NCBI GenBank assembly: GCA_048380335.1
Contig: DBFCCI010000043.1
Span: 1 to 20,248 of the forward strand
Reading direction: 5' to 3'
DNA: 20,248 nucleotides
Source of the DNA: Lachnospira sp900551945
Lineage (GTDB): Bacteria; Bacillota; Clostridia; Lachnospirales; Lachnospiraceae
This document shows positions 1-7,344 of the stretch, in pieces (the first letter of the stretch is position 1; each line of letters opens with the position of its first letter). The notes beneath the pieces are model-generated. The model was not told where the DNA came from and did not search any database. It saw nothing but the letters and a program-made list of their open reading frames with translations. The position numbers and the translations under genes are program-made.

Positions 1-9
1 AGGTAACTA

Positions 10-68
10 TTTTCTTATAAGGCAGGCACATATACCAAGTGATATATGGTCTGTAGCTTATAGGAAAA
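10..68 (+). other. Long imperfect hairpin in the leader upstream of the DUF3783 gene
   Basis: The left edge of the window folds into one long stem. Bases 10-14 pair with 64-68, 16-21 with 57-62, 22-25 with 51-54 (one G-U), and 29-34 with 43-48, leaving an 8-nt loop at 35-42. No open reading frame with a ribosome binding site covers it. It may be part of a longer RNA that begins left of the window. It does not match the conserved cores I know for T-box, purine, SAM or c-di-GMP riboswitches. The pairing is read directly; any function is unknown. Confidence 0.45.
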
Positions 69-166
69 TTAATATAAATGGTCTTATAGTAGAGTATGTA
101 TGTAACAACTTAAGCTATAATATATAGTGGACAGAGAATATATATTAAGCTATAAGATGAACGCCC

Positions 167-220
167 AACCGTAAGGACAAGATGTAGTTTCTATATTTTT
201 CTACATTTTATTTTACGGTT
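167..220 (+). other. Two-step hairpin just upstream of the DUF3783 gene
   Basis: The octamer AACCGTAA at 167-174 is exactly complementary to TTACGGTT at 213-220. Inside it, 179-187 pairs with 201-209 (nine pairs, one G-U) around a T-rich loop at 188-200. A short T-rich stretch follows. The hairpin ends about 18 nt before the ribosome binding site of the next gene (AAAGGAAG, about 238-245). It could be an attenuator or the 3' terminator of an upstream RNA. The T-tract is too short and broken to call it a terminator with confidence. Confidence 0.4.
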
Positions 221-253
221 TTTAGTGAAATATTATTAAAGGAAGATTAAAGC

Positions 254-604
254 ATGGAAAAAGTAATTACATTTAACATAGGTGGTAGTAAATTACAAAG
301 TATTTATAAAATATGTTCTCAAATGCGTATAGGTGTGATTGTAGTGTCAAAGGAGCAGGCAGGTCTTACAGTTGAAGAACTTCTTAAAAATCCACTTTAT
401 AAAGGTGGAGAGGTAGCAGTAGGTGATGGTAATTCGCTTGTATTAATGTGTGAGCTTACGCAAAAGCATATGGATAAGCTGTTGGCATCAATTAGAAGCT
501 CTAAGCTTGAAGTTGATTACAAAGCGATACTTACACCTACTAATAGGAAATGGAATAGTATAAAATTATTAGCACATATGGCATTTGAAAAGGGCAGTAT
601 GTGA
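254..604 (+). CDS. DUF3783-type small protein of unknown function
   Basis: A 116-residue soluble protein with no signal peptide or membrane segment. The ATG at 254 follows AAAGGAAG by about 8 nt, so the start is well supported. The C-terminal half (about residues 60-113) has the order expected of DUF3783 proteins common in Lachnospiraceae: a hydrophobic strand ending VLMCELT, a helix HMDKLLASIRSS, then the strand and turn YKAILTPTNRKW and a final helix. That family has no established function. The gene stands alone, converges with the MerR-methyltransferase gene, and is preceded by a folded non-coding leader. Nothing ties it to the glycan genes. The family call comes from recognised pattern, not a search. 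Confidence 0.75.
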   Translation: MEKVITFNIGGSKLQSIYKICSQMRIGVIVVSKEQAGLTVEELLKNPLYKGGEVAVGDGNSLVLMCELTQKHMDKLLASIRSSKLEVDYKAILTPTNRKWNSIKLLAHMAFEKGSM

Positions 605-696
605 TTGCTTTTTAGTAATGCACATTATATCTGTAATTAACTATAAATTGGTTATCCAATAAATTGTCACAATAATTTTAATTTGTATGGGTAAAT

Positions 697-1884
697 TCAC
701 CTACAAATAAATATCCCTGCGTCTTTTGTTATGTGCATTGGCTTTTTAAATTTTTCGTTTACGAAGCTTTTAAAGGCTGTATATCTATCTAAAAGATACT
801 GATTTTGATTGCCATGACAAGACATTATATATTCAATAAGTGGTTCAGGCTTGTCAACTATAAGACTATCTTGGTATATAATTTTATTAACATTGTTAAA
901 AAATGGTTTTAAGATGTCTTTTCCATTGTCAAGTCCGAATATTGTATACAAGTTTTGTGCAGAAAGTACAATACGTTCATCAAATTCTTTAACGAGTGAG
1001 CTTATTTCCTGCATATGTCGACTGCTATATGTGCTACATACAAAAGTGCCATTTGGTTTTAGTATGCGACTTATTTCTTTGCAAGCAATAGATGGAGTGT
1101 CACAATAAAATAGAACGTGGTTAGCTATAACTAAGTCAAATGTATTATCAGAAAATGGAATGTTACAACCGTCAACTACTTTGTAATTAAAGTTATTAGC
1201 TATAATTTTTTCAGAAATATTGCTTTTAGCATCTCTTACCATACCTTCTGATATATCTGATATAGTCACATTTATATTATTAGGTAGTTTGTCTTTATTA
1301 ATAGTCCAAAAAGTCCCACTTCCACAGCCAATTTCAAGAATATTCATATTCGATGTAATATTACAGTTATCATATATCCATTCAAACCAACTAGGTTTTC
1401 CTGTGGAGTACATCTGATGGAGATTAATCCTTGCGGAAATGTTACTTGCGTTTTGATATTGTGTTTGTAAGCTGTTTTGCATACCTGTAAGGTGAATAAG
1501 TTCTAACATATAGTTCCAATCTACAGAGTTATTAAGGCTTATAGCTTCATAAGTTTTATTAATAGCATTTGAAACAAGTTCAAGTTGTTCAATCTTATCT
1601 TTGACAAGTTTTTGTTGAAGTTTTAAGGAGTTAAGGAGCATATTGTTATTTGAGTTATTAATTGTCATGCTTTTTATTTCTTCAAGAGAAAAACCTAGAT
1701 ATTTAAAGAGTAGTACTTGTTGTAAACGTACGAAGTCATCATCTGCGTAAAATCTAGCTCCTTTTTCATTTACAAAAGCAGGTTTTAGTATATTTTGTTT
1801 ATCATAAAATCTTATAGTACGCACAGAAACATGAGCCTTTTTAGCAAATTGCCCTGATGTGTAGTAATTATCATTATTTTTCAA
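697..1884 (-). CDS. MerR-type HTH regulator fused to an SAM-dependent methyltransferase
   Basis: A two-domain cytoplasmic protein of about 395 residues. Residues 7-75 are a MerR DNA-binding domain: YYTSGQFAKKAHVSVRTIRF is the helix-turn-helix, followed by a wing and LLFKYLGFSLEEIKSM. A helical linker (about 85-115) should form the dimer coiled coil. The rest is a class I methyltransferase with motif I LEIGCGSG (about 183-190), an acidic strand VTISDIS, and NHVLFYCDTP before ISRILKPNGTF, typical of Methyltransf_11. Start: an ATG at 1899 is possible, but GGAGG at 1893-1897 lies inside its first codons and 8 nt before a TTG at 1884, so TTG is preferred. MerR proteins usually sense a ligand and untwist a promoter; here the effector domain is replaced by an enzyme. 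Target and substrate are unknown. An AT-rich -10-like sequence lies just upstream on the minus strand. Confidence 0.85.
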   Translation of the reverse strand: MKNNDNYYTSGQFAKKAHVSVRTIRFYDKQNILKPAFVNEKGARFYADDDFVRLQQVLLFKYLGFSLEEIKSMTINNSNNNMLLNSLKLQQKLVKDKIEQLELVSNAINKTYEAISLNNSVDWNYMLELIHLTGMQNSLQTQYQNASNISARINLHQMYSTGKPSWFEWIYDNCNITSNMNILEIGCGSGTFWTINKDKLPNNINVTISDISEGMVRDAKSNISEKIIANNFNYKVVDGCNIPFSDNTFDLVIANHVLFYCDTPSIACKEISRILKPNGTFVCSTYSSRHMQEISSLVKEFDERIVLSAQNLYTIFGLDNGKDILKPFFNNVNKIIYQDSLIVDKPEPLIEYIMSCHGNQNQYLLDRYTAFKSFVNEKFKKPMHITKDAGIFICR

Positions 1885-2253
1885 GTGTGATACCTCCATG
1901 TTGATATAATATAGGTCTTGAAGGGAGAAAAAGGGAGTATGTTTTTGGGGCGATGATAAGTGTTAAGTAGCTCTAAGATAAGCTGGAATGTTTTTTCTCC
2001 ATTCTAGTTTATTGCGTCTGTATTTTAATAAAAAATCTAATAATTTTATTTTAAGTCATTTTTCTTATTATTACAACGAGCTTTTCTATACATAAAGATA
2101 GTATTAATATACAAAATATACCTATGCTTTAATTAAGGGCGAGAGTATATTTTGCAAATATTAATATATTTAAAGATACTAAATATTGAGAAAAATCCCC
2201 CAACTCCACTACCACAAACTTTTGCATTTTAAGCATGAAACAACGTTCAGTAA
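1885..2253. other. AT-rich non-coding spacer left of hairpin element copy 1
   Basis: I see no convincing gene here. It holds the upstream region of the minus-strand MerR-methyltransferase gene, a small hairpin (1983-1990 with 2000-2007, followed by a short T stretch), the AT-rich inverted repeat at 2101-2167, and a C-rich stretch at about 2196-2218 that precedes the long hairpin element. A similar C-rich stretch lies on the other side of that element (about 2412-2447). Confidence 0.6.
2101..2167. repeat. AT-rich imperfect inverted repeat
   Basis: ATTAATAT at 2103-2110 pairs with ATATTAAT at 2158-2165. After a small internal loop, CAAAATATAC at 2112-2121 pairs with GTATATTTTG at 2145-2154, giving 18 pairs around a 23-nt loop. 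It is almost purely A/T in the arms, so some of the symmetry could arise by chance. It has no T-tract and is not a copy of the longer hairpin element to its right. Confidence 0.4.
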
Positions 2254-2411
2254 GGAGAGCAGCTAAAGATAAAACAATGAATGCACCATTGCAAAGAACA
2301 ATCACTTATATTTGTATGACAATAGCGAACATACTTGTTCGATAGTGGCATACAAATATAGGCGATTGTCCTTTCACTGGTGTGTGAATGTTTTATCTTT
2401 ATCTGCTCTCC
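2254..2411 (-). repeat. Long hairpin element, copy 1
   Basis: A 158-nt near-perfect inverted repeat: the arms 2254-2331 and 2336-2411 close on the 4-nt loop TACT. The outer stem starts GGAGAGCAG paired with CTGCTCTCC; the core arm contains ATATTTGTATG and the apex GCGAACA/TGTTCG. A second copy lies at 16343-16497 in the opposite orientation. The two 25-nt core arms match it at 25 of 25 and 24 of 25 positions, the next 26 nt on each side at about 20 of 26, while the outer 23 nt do not match. No T-tract follows on either strand, and no transposase gene is in the window. The element sits 40 nt upstream of the -35 of the glycan operon promoter. Strand is set by alignment to copy 2 as plus. Confidence 0.9.
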
Positions 2412-2451
2412 ATCACCACCCCTTAAAATACAAAAGCCCACTCCCACTAAA

Positions 2452-2480
2452 TTGACAAAAAGTACTACATTTGGTATGAT
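2452..2480 (+). promoter_or_regulatory. Sigma-A-type promoter of the glycosyltransferase/ABC operon
   Basis: TTGACA at 2452-2457, a 17-nt spacer, then TATGAT at 2475-2480: a perfect -35 and a -10 with one mismatch at ideal spacing. The start of transcription should be near 2487, giving a leader of about 140 nt. The leader can pair TCCATAA (2492-2498) with TTATGGA (2534-2540) and contains a 19-codon ORF (2553-2612) that lacks a ribosome binding site. It is the only strong promoter I see before the eleven genes that follow. Confidence 0.8.
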
Positions 2481-2626
2481 AAACGATAATGTCCATAAAT
2501 CGTATACTTAAAATTATTATAAAATATAAAAAGTTATGGATATACAACAAAAATGTCTAAAACATCAGATTACGGCAATAATTACAATGACATAGAAAAC
2601 CTAGAAATTTAGAATGGGGACAAAGT

Positions 2627-3733
2627 ATGAAGATTGCAGTAGATGCAAGAACACTAGGTAGCAGACCGAGTGGTGTAGGAATGTATCTTAACGATTTCCT
2701 TAAAGAATTAATAAAGTATAAGGAATTTGAGTTTATTTTACTGTCAGATGTTGCGGAGAGCGAGTATATTAAGTACTTTCAGAGTAGGGGACTGGAAGTA
2801 CGAACACAAGGAAAAGCAACATATAGAAGCGCAGGCGTGTATAATTATTTTTCATTTATACAAAAGCAGTTAAATGATATAAAGCCAGATATATTCTGGG
2901 AAGTAAACACAGTTATTCCAATAAAATTAAAAGGAAACTTTAAGACAATGATTACTGTACATGATATGTTTCCTATACAATATGTACAGTATTTTGGGCG
3001 AATATATAGTATGTATTTTAAGTATAGTCTTGCTAAGACACTCAAAAATACAGATATGATACTTTATAATTCAGAGCAGACAAGAAAAACAACAGAGAAA
3101 ATATTTCCAAATGCAAAAAAGATAGCTAATTGCAACGCCTATATAATAGCTAATCCGCATAAAGAAAGTTATATAACTTCTGATAAGAATTATTTATTAT
3201 ATGTTGGAAATATGGAGAAAAGAAAAGGTGTAGATTTGCTTCTTAAAGCTTATCCTAGATATAGACAGTTAGGTGGAACTAAGGAGCTTGTGCTTGCAGG
3301 GAAAATGCAGGAAGAAGATATAAGACAATTACTTGATGACACAACAAGAACGACTGAGGGGATTAAGTATCTTGATTACGTGACACATGAAAAAAAACAT
3401 CAGTTATTTGCTGATTGTTCTTGTTTTGTATTTCCATCAAAGGCAGAAGGTTTTGGTATGCCAGTTATAGAAGCTATGAAGTTTAAGAAGCCAATTCTTA
3501 TAAGTAATCTTGATATATACGATGAATTGATAGGCCCTTGTGTAAATGAGTTTGACTTAAATGGAACGGAAAACACACAGATAGATAACCTAGCTAATGC
3601 AATGCTTAAGTTTAATAGTAATGTAGATGGACAGCAGTACGAAAAGGTCGTGGATAGATATTCACCTGCAAAGTTAGGTAAAATAGTGCGTGAATTTATA
3701 GATGTACAGGCTAATTTGCAGCCAGCAGATTAA
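2627..3733 (+). CDS. GT4 family glycosyltransferase
   Basis: A 368-residue cytoplasmic GT-B enzyme that would transfer a sugar from a nucleotide donor to the growing glycan. The N-terminal Rossmann domain opens MKIAVDARTL with the acceptor-side loop RPSGVGMYL, and VHDMFP is at 111-116. The C-terminal donor domain begins near YVGNMEKRKGVDLLL (192-206). It carries the GT4 retaining-enzyme motif EGFGMPVIE (274-282), whose two glutamates fit E-x7-E. Length is normal for GT4. The ATG at 2627 follows GGGGA by 6 nt. First gene of the operon, with its own consensus-like promoter about 150 nt upstream. Similar proteins include mannosyl- and rhamnosyltransferases; the actual donor cannot be read from sequence. 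Confidence 0.88.
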   Translation: MKIAVDARTLGSRPSGVGMYLNDFLKELIKYKEFEFILLSDVAESEYIKYFQSRGLEVRTQGKATYRSAGVYNYFSFIQKQLNDIKPDIFWEVNTVIPIKLKGNFKTMITVHDMFPIQYVQYFGRIYSMYFKYSLAKTLKNTDMILYNSEQTRKTTEKIFPNAKKIANCNAYIIANPHKESYITSDKNYLLYVGNMEKRKGVDLLLKAYPRYRQLGGTKELVLAGKMQEEDIRQLLDDTTRTTEGIKYLDYVTHEKKHQLFADCSCFVFPSKAEGFGMPVIEAMKFKKPILISNLDIYDELIGPCVNEFDLNGTENTQIDNLANAMLKFNSNVDGQQYEKVVDRYSPAKLGKIVREFIDVQANLQPAD

Positions 3734-3748
3734 ATGTATCAATATTTC

Positions 3749-3780
3749 ATCACTTATATTGAATAGATATAGTAAGTGGT
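3749..3780 (+). other. Small hairpin after the first glycosyltransferase gene
   Basis: CACTTA at 3751-3756 pairs with TAAGTG at 3773-3778, extended by one G-U and one A-T pair outside, 16 nt after the stop codon. There is no T-tract, so it is not a standard terminator. It may slow or protect the transcript end. It could also be chance in AT-rich DNA. Confidence 0.3.
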
Positions 3781-3819
3781 GAGTTATAGTTAGATTATTA
3801 TTACAGTGTTTTTATTTAT

Positions 3820-3863
3820 GCGACAAAGAGCCAAAGCTTGCACAAGGACTTGGCGACTGTCGC
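3820..3863 (+). other. Compact two-stem hairpin between two glycosyltransferase genes
   Basis: GCGACA (3820-3825) pairs with TGTCGC (3858-3863). Inside it GCCAA (3830-3834) pairs with TTGGC (3850-3854), and CTT (3837-3839) can close on AAG (3844-3846). It is clearly richer in G+C than the spacer around it. It lies about 40 nt before the next gene's ribosome binding site and has no T-tract after it, so a leader element, processing site or transcript stabiliser is more likely than a terminator. The pairing is read directly; the role is unknown. Confidence 0.45.
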
Positions 3864-3921
3864 AATAACTTGAGAAACCCATGAAGAGTGTTTTTTATAG
3901 TTTATGGAGGATAAATATAAT

Positions 3922-5196
3922 ATGAGCTTTTCTAAATTTGCATTGGATACAGCTAATAAGCTACGTCCTGTACTTACAAAGATAGTCCCAGCAGGACTTC
4001 TTAGTGCAGTTAAAGCAAAGATTGTTGAAAAGAATACGAACAGTCTTAGTAATGTACACATAGAACCCTTTGATAAGAGTAAATATGACAGAGGGATTAA
4101 TCTTATAGGTAATATAAGAGGGGATAATGGCTTAGGGCAGAGTACACGCCTTATTGCTGATATTATTGATAAAAGTGAAATACCATTTACAATTAACAAT
4201 TTCTTTGTACCACCAGGCGGAAGTATGACTGATAAGTCTTACGATTATAAGATAACAGATATGGCAAGTTATGGAGTTAATGTTATTCATGTAAATGCAA
4301 GTGAATTTACGTTATGTTATATGGAATATGGCAATAAATTATGGGATTATAGGTATAATATTGCCTACTGGTTGTGGGAACTCGAAGAATTTCCCGAAGA
4401 ATGGTTAAATAATATTAATCTTGTTGATGAGATATGGACTCCAGCAGAATTTATTTCTAATACATTAAGAAAATATACAGACAAGCCAGTTACAACTGTG
4501 CCTTATTGCGTAACAGCACCGACGGATGACAAGTACGATAGAAAATATTTTAACTTGCCAGAAGACAAGTTTTTATTCCTTATGATGTTTGCAAGTGGAA
4601 GTATTATGGAAAGAAAGAACCCACTAGGAACGATTGAGGCATTTAAGAAAGCCTTTGATAAGGAAAATAAAGATGTTGGAATTGTTATCAAAATAAATGA
4701 GCTTGAACAAAGTGAAAAAGATATAGAATATATACATTCAGTATTTGATGGATATGACAATATCTATATTATAACAGGTACTTATAGTAAAGTTGAAGTT
4801 AATAGTCTTACAAAATGTGTAGATGTGTTTGTTTCACTTCACAGGGCAGAAGGCTTTGGACTTGTGCTTGCTGAGGCTATGCTTGTTGGAACACCTACTA
4901 TTGCAACAAATTGGTCAGCCAACACAGAATTTATGAATAGCGATGTAGCATGTATGGTCGATTATAAAATGATAGAATTAAAAGAAGACTTGCCACCTTT
5001 TAAGAAAGGTTATCGTTGGGCAGATGCAGACGTTAATCAAACAGCAGAGTATATGAAAAAGCTTTATGAAGATAAAGAATTTTATCAAAACATAAAAGTT
5101 AAAGCAAAAGATTATGTAAGTAATCAGCTTAGCATGGAACGCTCATCTAATATTGTAAAGAAGCGATTAAGTGAAATATATAGTGATAAACATTAA
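3922..5196 (+). CDS. GT4-like glycosyltransferase with a basic N-terminal extension
   Basis: About 424 residues. An in-frame ATG at 3904 exists, but GGAGG at 3906-3910 overlaps it and serves the ATG at 3922, which is chosen. Residues 1-50 are basic and amphipathic, a plausible membrane-touching helix. The catalytic fold starts at INLIGNIRGDNGLGQSTR (about 59-76), whose glycine-rich loop resembles GT-B acceptor domains. The donor domain shows RKNPLGTIEAF (about 231-241) and HRAEGFGLVLAEAM (307-320) with the E-x7-E pair at 310 and 318. There are no membrane spans. It sits directly before the exporter genes, so it probably acts on the same glycan in the cytoplasm. Donor and linkage are unknown. 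Confidence 0.85.
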   Translation: MSFSKFALDTANKLRPVLTKIVPAGLLSAVKAKIVEKNTNSLSNVHIEPFDKSKYDRGINLIGNIRGDNGLGQSTRLIADIIDKSEIPFTINNFFVPPGGSMTDKSYDYKITDMASYGVNVIHVNASEFTLCYMEYGNKLWDYRYNIAYWLWELEEFPEEWLNNINLVDEIWTPAEFISNTLRKYTDKPVTTVPYCVTAPTDDKYDRKYFNLPEDKFLFLMMFASGSIMERKNPLGTIEAFKKAFDKENKDVGIVIKINELEQSEKDIEYIHSVFDGYDNIYIITGTYSKVEVNSLTKCVDVFVSLHRAEGFGLVLAEAMLVGTPTIATNWSANTEFMNSDVACMVDYKMIELKEDLPPFKKGYRWADADVNQTAEYMKKLYEDKEFYQNIKVKAKDYVSNQLSMERSSNIVKKRLSEIYSDKH

Positions 5197-5267
5197 ATAA
5201 TAAATTTTAATATATACTTATAGATAGATTATTATAAACGCATTATGCGTAGGAAATGGAGAAAAAA

Positions 5268-6044
5268 GTGAAGCAGTTAAAAGAATTATATGATTACAGG
5301 GAAATGATAATAAGCCTTGTAAGAAAAGATTTGAGAGGTCGTTATAAAGGCTCAGTACTTGGGTTTTTATGGACATTTGTCAATCCTCTTTTGCAGTTAC
5401 TTGTATTTACATTAGTGTTCTCAATAATTATGAGAGCTGGTTATGAGCAGTATTATCTGTTCTTATTCGTTGCACTTGTTCCTTGGATGTTTTTTGCATC
5501 AAGTATACAAGATGGTTCGACAAGTATATTAAGGGAAAAAGATATGGTTAAGAAAATATATTTCCCGAGAGAAGTACTTCCTATAGCAACTGTTACGAGT
5601 GGTTTTGTAAATATGCTTCTTACATTTATTGTAATATTCGTTGTGCTTATATTTAGTGGTAGGGGAATTAATCCAGTAGCACTTTTATGTCTTCCTATCG
5701 TTATGATAGTTGAGTACATATTATGTCTTGGAGCTGCGCTTATAGTGGCTTCTCTTACGGTATACTTAAGAGATTTACAGTATATTTTAGGAATTTTAGT
5801 AATGGCGTTGCAATATATGACACCAGTTATGTATGGAAGTGATATGGTTCCAGACTGGGCAATGCCTATATTTAATATGAACCCATTAACACCAGTTATT
5901 GAAATATACAGAGATATACTGTATTATAAGCAAGTTCCACAGCTTTCATCGTTAATGCTTGCACTTGGAGTTGGGCTTTTGTTTATTGTAATAGGTGAAC
6001 TTTTATTTAAGAAGTTACAAAAAGGCTTTGCAGAGAATTTCTAG
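5268..6044 (+). CDS. wzm: ABC-2 type polysaccharide export permease (Wzm/TagG family)
   Basis: An integral membrane protein of about 258 residues, half of the ABC exporter that moves lipid-linked glycan out of the cell. It has the family signature near the N-terminus, RKDLRGRYKGSVLGFLW, followed by NPLLQLLVF and six predicted membrane segments (about 31-56, 63-83, 105-129, 135-165, 173-190 and 230-248). The short loop IYFPREVLP between spans 2 and 3 is also typical. Start: an ATG at 5256 is possible, but the only well-spaced ribosome site, GGAG at 5258-5261, points to GTG at 5268. The gene ends 15 nt before the ATPase gene, its expected partner. Teichoic-acid exporters (TagG) are close relatives, so a teichoic-acid-like product cannot be excluded. 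Confidence 0.92.
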   Translation: MKQLKELYDYREMIISLVRKDLRGRYKGSVLGFLWTFVNPLLQLLVFTLVFSIIMRAGYEQYYLFLFVALVPWMFFASSIQDGSTSILREKDMVKKIYFPREVLPIATVTSGFVNMLLTFIVIFVVLIFSGRGINPVALLCLPIVMIVEYILCLGAALIVASLTVYLRDLQYILGILVMALQYMTPVMYGSDMVPDWAMPIFNMNPLTPVIEIYRDILYYKQVPQLSSLMLALGVGLLFIVIGELLFKKLQKGFAENF

Positions 6045-6059
6045 AAAGGTTAAATCACT

Positions 6060-7322
6060 ATGATGGATGAAAATAATGCAATCGAAGTAAGACATGTAAC
6101 AAAGAACTTTAAAGTCTACTTTGATAAGGGAACAGAGTTAAAAGAAAAGCTTCTGTTCTGGAAACGAAATGCGTATGAAAATAGAACAGTTCTTGACGAT
6201 ATAAGTTTCTCTGTTAAAAAAGGAGAAGCAATTGGTCTTGTAGGTAAAAATGGTTGTGGTAAGAGTACAACACTTAAAATGCTTACAAAGATTATATATC
6301 CTAACAAGGGTGAAATAGAAATGAAAGGGCGAGTATCAAGTCTTATCGAGCTTGGTGCAGGCTTTCACCCAGATATGACAGGTAGAGAAAACATTTATAC
6401 TAATGCGTCTATATTCGGTCTTACTAAGAAAGAGATAGATGCACGACTTGATGAAATAATAAGATTTTCAGAGCTTGAAGAATTTATAGACAATCCAGTA
6501 AGAACATATTCTTCTGGTATGTATACAAGACTTGCGTTCTCTGTTGCTATCAATGTTGATGCAGATATTCTTCTTATTGATGAAATTCTAGCTGTTGGTG
6601 ATGCTAACTTTCAGGCAAAGTGTTTTAATAAGTTAAGAGAAATTAAGGCAGAAGGTACAACAATTGTAATTGTATCTCATTCACTTGGTCAGATTGAACA
6701 GATATGTGACCGTTCTATATGGATTAAAAAAGGTCATATTGAGATGGAGGGCAATCCAAAAGATGTTCATATGGAATATTTAAACTATATGAATGAAGAA
6801 CGTATTGACCGTCTTGAAAGGGAACGTACAGAAAATCAAATTCGTGAAATGCAGGAGCGCAAAGAAAAAGAAGAACAAGAAAAAAGGAAGAACCAAAAAA
6901 GATACGGAAGTGAAGATGCTAAGTTCACTAACATTAGAATGCTTGACATTGATGGAAAAGAACAGTCAACCTTTAAAACGGGTGACACAATGATACTTGA
7001 CCTTGATTATCACGTTGAAAAAAGTGTAGTTGATGCAGTATTTGGTTTTGGTATTTTTAGAAATGATGGACTGTGGTGTTATGGAACTAATACAAGAATA
7101 GATAGAATGGATAATTTTGACATAGAAAAAGATGGTAATTTTAAGGTAACAATATCAGACCTTAATCTTATACCTGGACAGTATTGGTGCGATATTACTA
7201 TTGAATTTGGTGAGGGAAATCCAGTAGATTATTATAAGCAGGCAATGAAATTTGAAGTAGTGTCAAATGTAGCAGATGTTGGTGTGTCAAGATTGCCTCA
7301 CAAGTGGGAACTTAACATATAA
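6060..7322 (+). CDS. wzt: ABC polysaccharide exporter ATPase with C-terminal Wzt-like domain
   Basis: A 420-residue ATPase that powers the permease encoded just upstream. Walker A GLVGKNGCGKST is at 59-70, followed by the glycan-exporter segment LIELGAGFHPDMTGREN (95-111). The ABC signature YSSGMYTRLAFS is at 150-161, Walker B DILLIDEILAVGD at 169-181 (catalytic E175), and the switch histidine in VSHSLGQ at 207. Residues 247-283 are a highly charged coiled coil. The remainder (about 284-420) is a beta-rich domain like Wzt_C, ending in SRLPHKWELNI. In O-antigen exporters with such a domain it binds the capped end of the chain and so selects what is exported. The ATG at 6060 is preferred, 10 nt after AAAGG. 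Teichoic exporters (TagH) usually differ in this C-terminal part, which favours Wzt. Confidence 0.93.
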   Translation: MMDENNAIEVRHVTKNFKVYFDKGTELKEKLLFWKRNAYENRTVLDDISFSVKKGEAIGLVGKNGCGKSTTLKMLTKIIYPNKGEIEMKGRVSSLIELGAGFHPDMTGRENIYTNASIFGLTKKEIDARLDEIIRFSELEEFIDNPVRTYSSGMYTRLAFSVAINVDADILLIDEILAVGDANFQAKCFNKLREIKAEGTTIVIVSHSLGQIEQICDRSIWIKKGHIEMEGNPKDVHMEYLNYMNEERIDRLERERTENQIREMQERKEKEEQEKRKNQKRYGSEDAKFTNIRMLDIDGKEQSTFKTGDTMILDLDYHVEKSVVDAVFGFGIFRNDGLWCYGTNTRIDRMDNFDIEKDGNFKVTISDLNLIPGQYWCDITIEFGEGNPVDYYKQAMKFEVVSNVADVGVSRLPHKWELNI

Positions 7323-7344
7323 GCAATTTGGGAATGGAAACGCA

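Noticed and set aside
2247..2447. A 66-codon minus-strand frame across hairpin copy 1; the equivalent frame in copy 2 shares the peptide core ICMPLSNK and VRYCHTNI.
   Set aside because: The shared peptide follows from the near-identical DNA of the core. Outside it, the codon differences are mostly non-synonymous and an indel shifts the frame, which is not a coding pattern. There is no ribosome binding site. It is better explained as a structural repeat.
3816..4199. A 127-codon minus-strand frame over the start of the GT4-like gene.
   Set aside because: It overlaps a well-supported gene on the other strand, and its translation shows only the low-complexity hydrophobic pattern of antisense reading.
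6793..6993. A lysine-rich plus-strand frame inside wzt.
   Set aside because: It is a frame shadow of the charged coiled-coil segment of wzt and has no ribosome binding site.
7276..7344. Upstream extension of the GT4 gene overlapping the wzt coding end.
   Set aside because: The extra 23 residues do not look like a GT4 N-terminus, and the family start MKKVAFV is at 7345. Similar false extensions were rejected at 3904, 10693, 12767, 13882, 15099 and 18720 because a ribosome site or the family N-terminus points to the later start.
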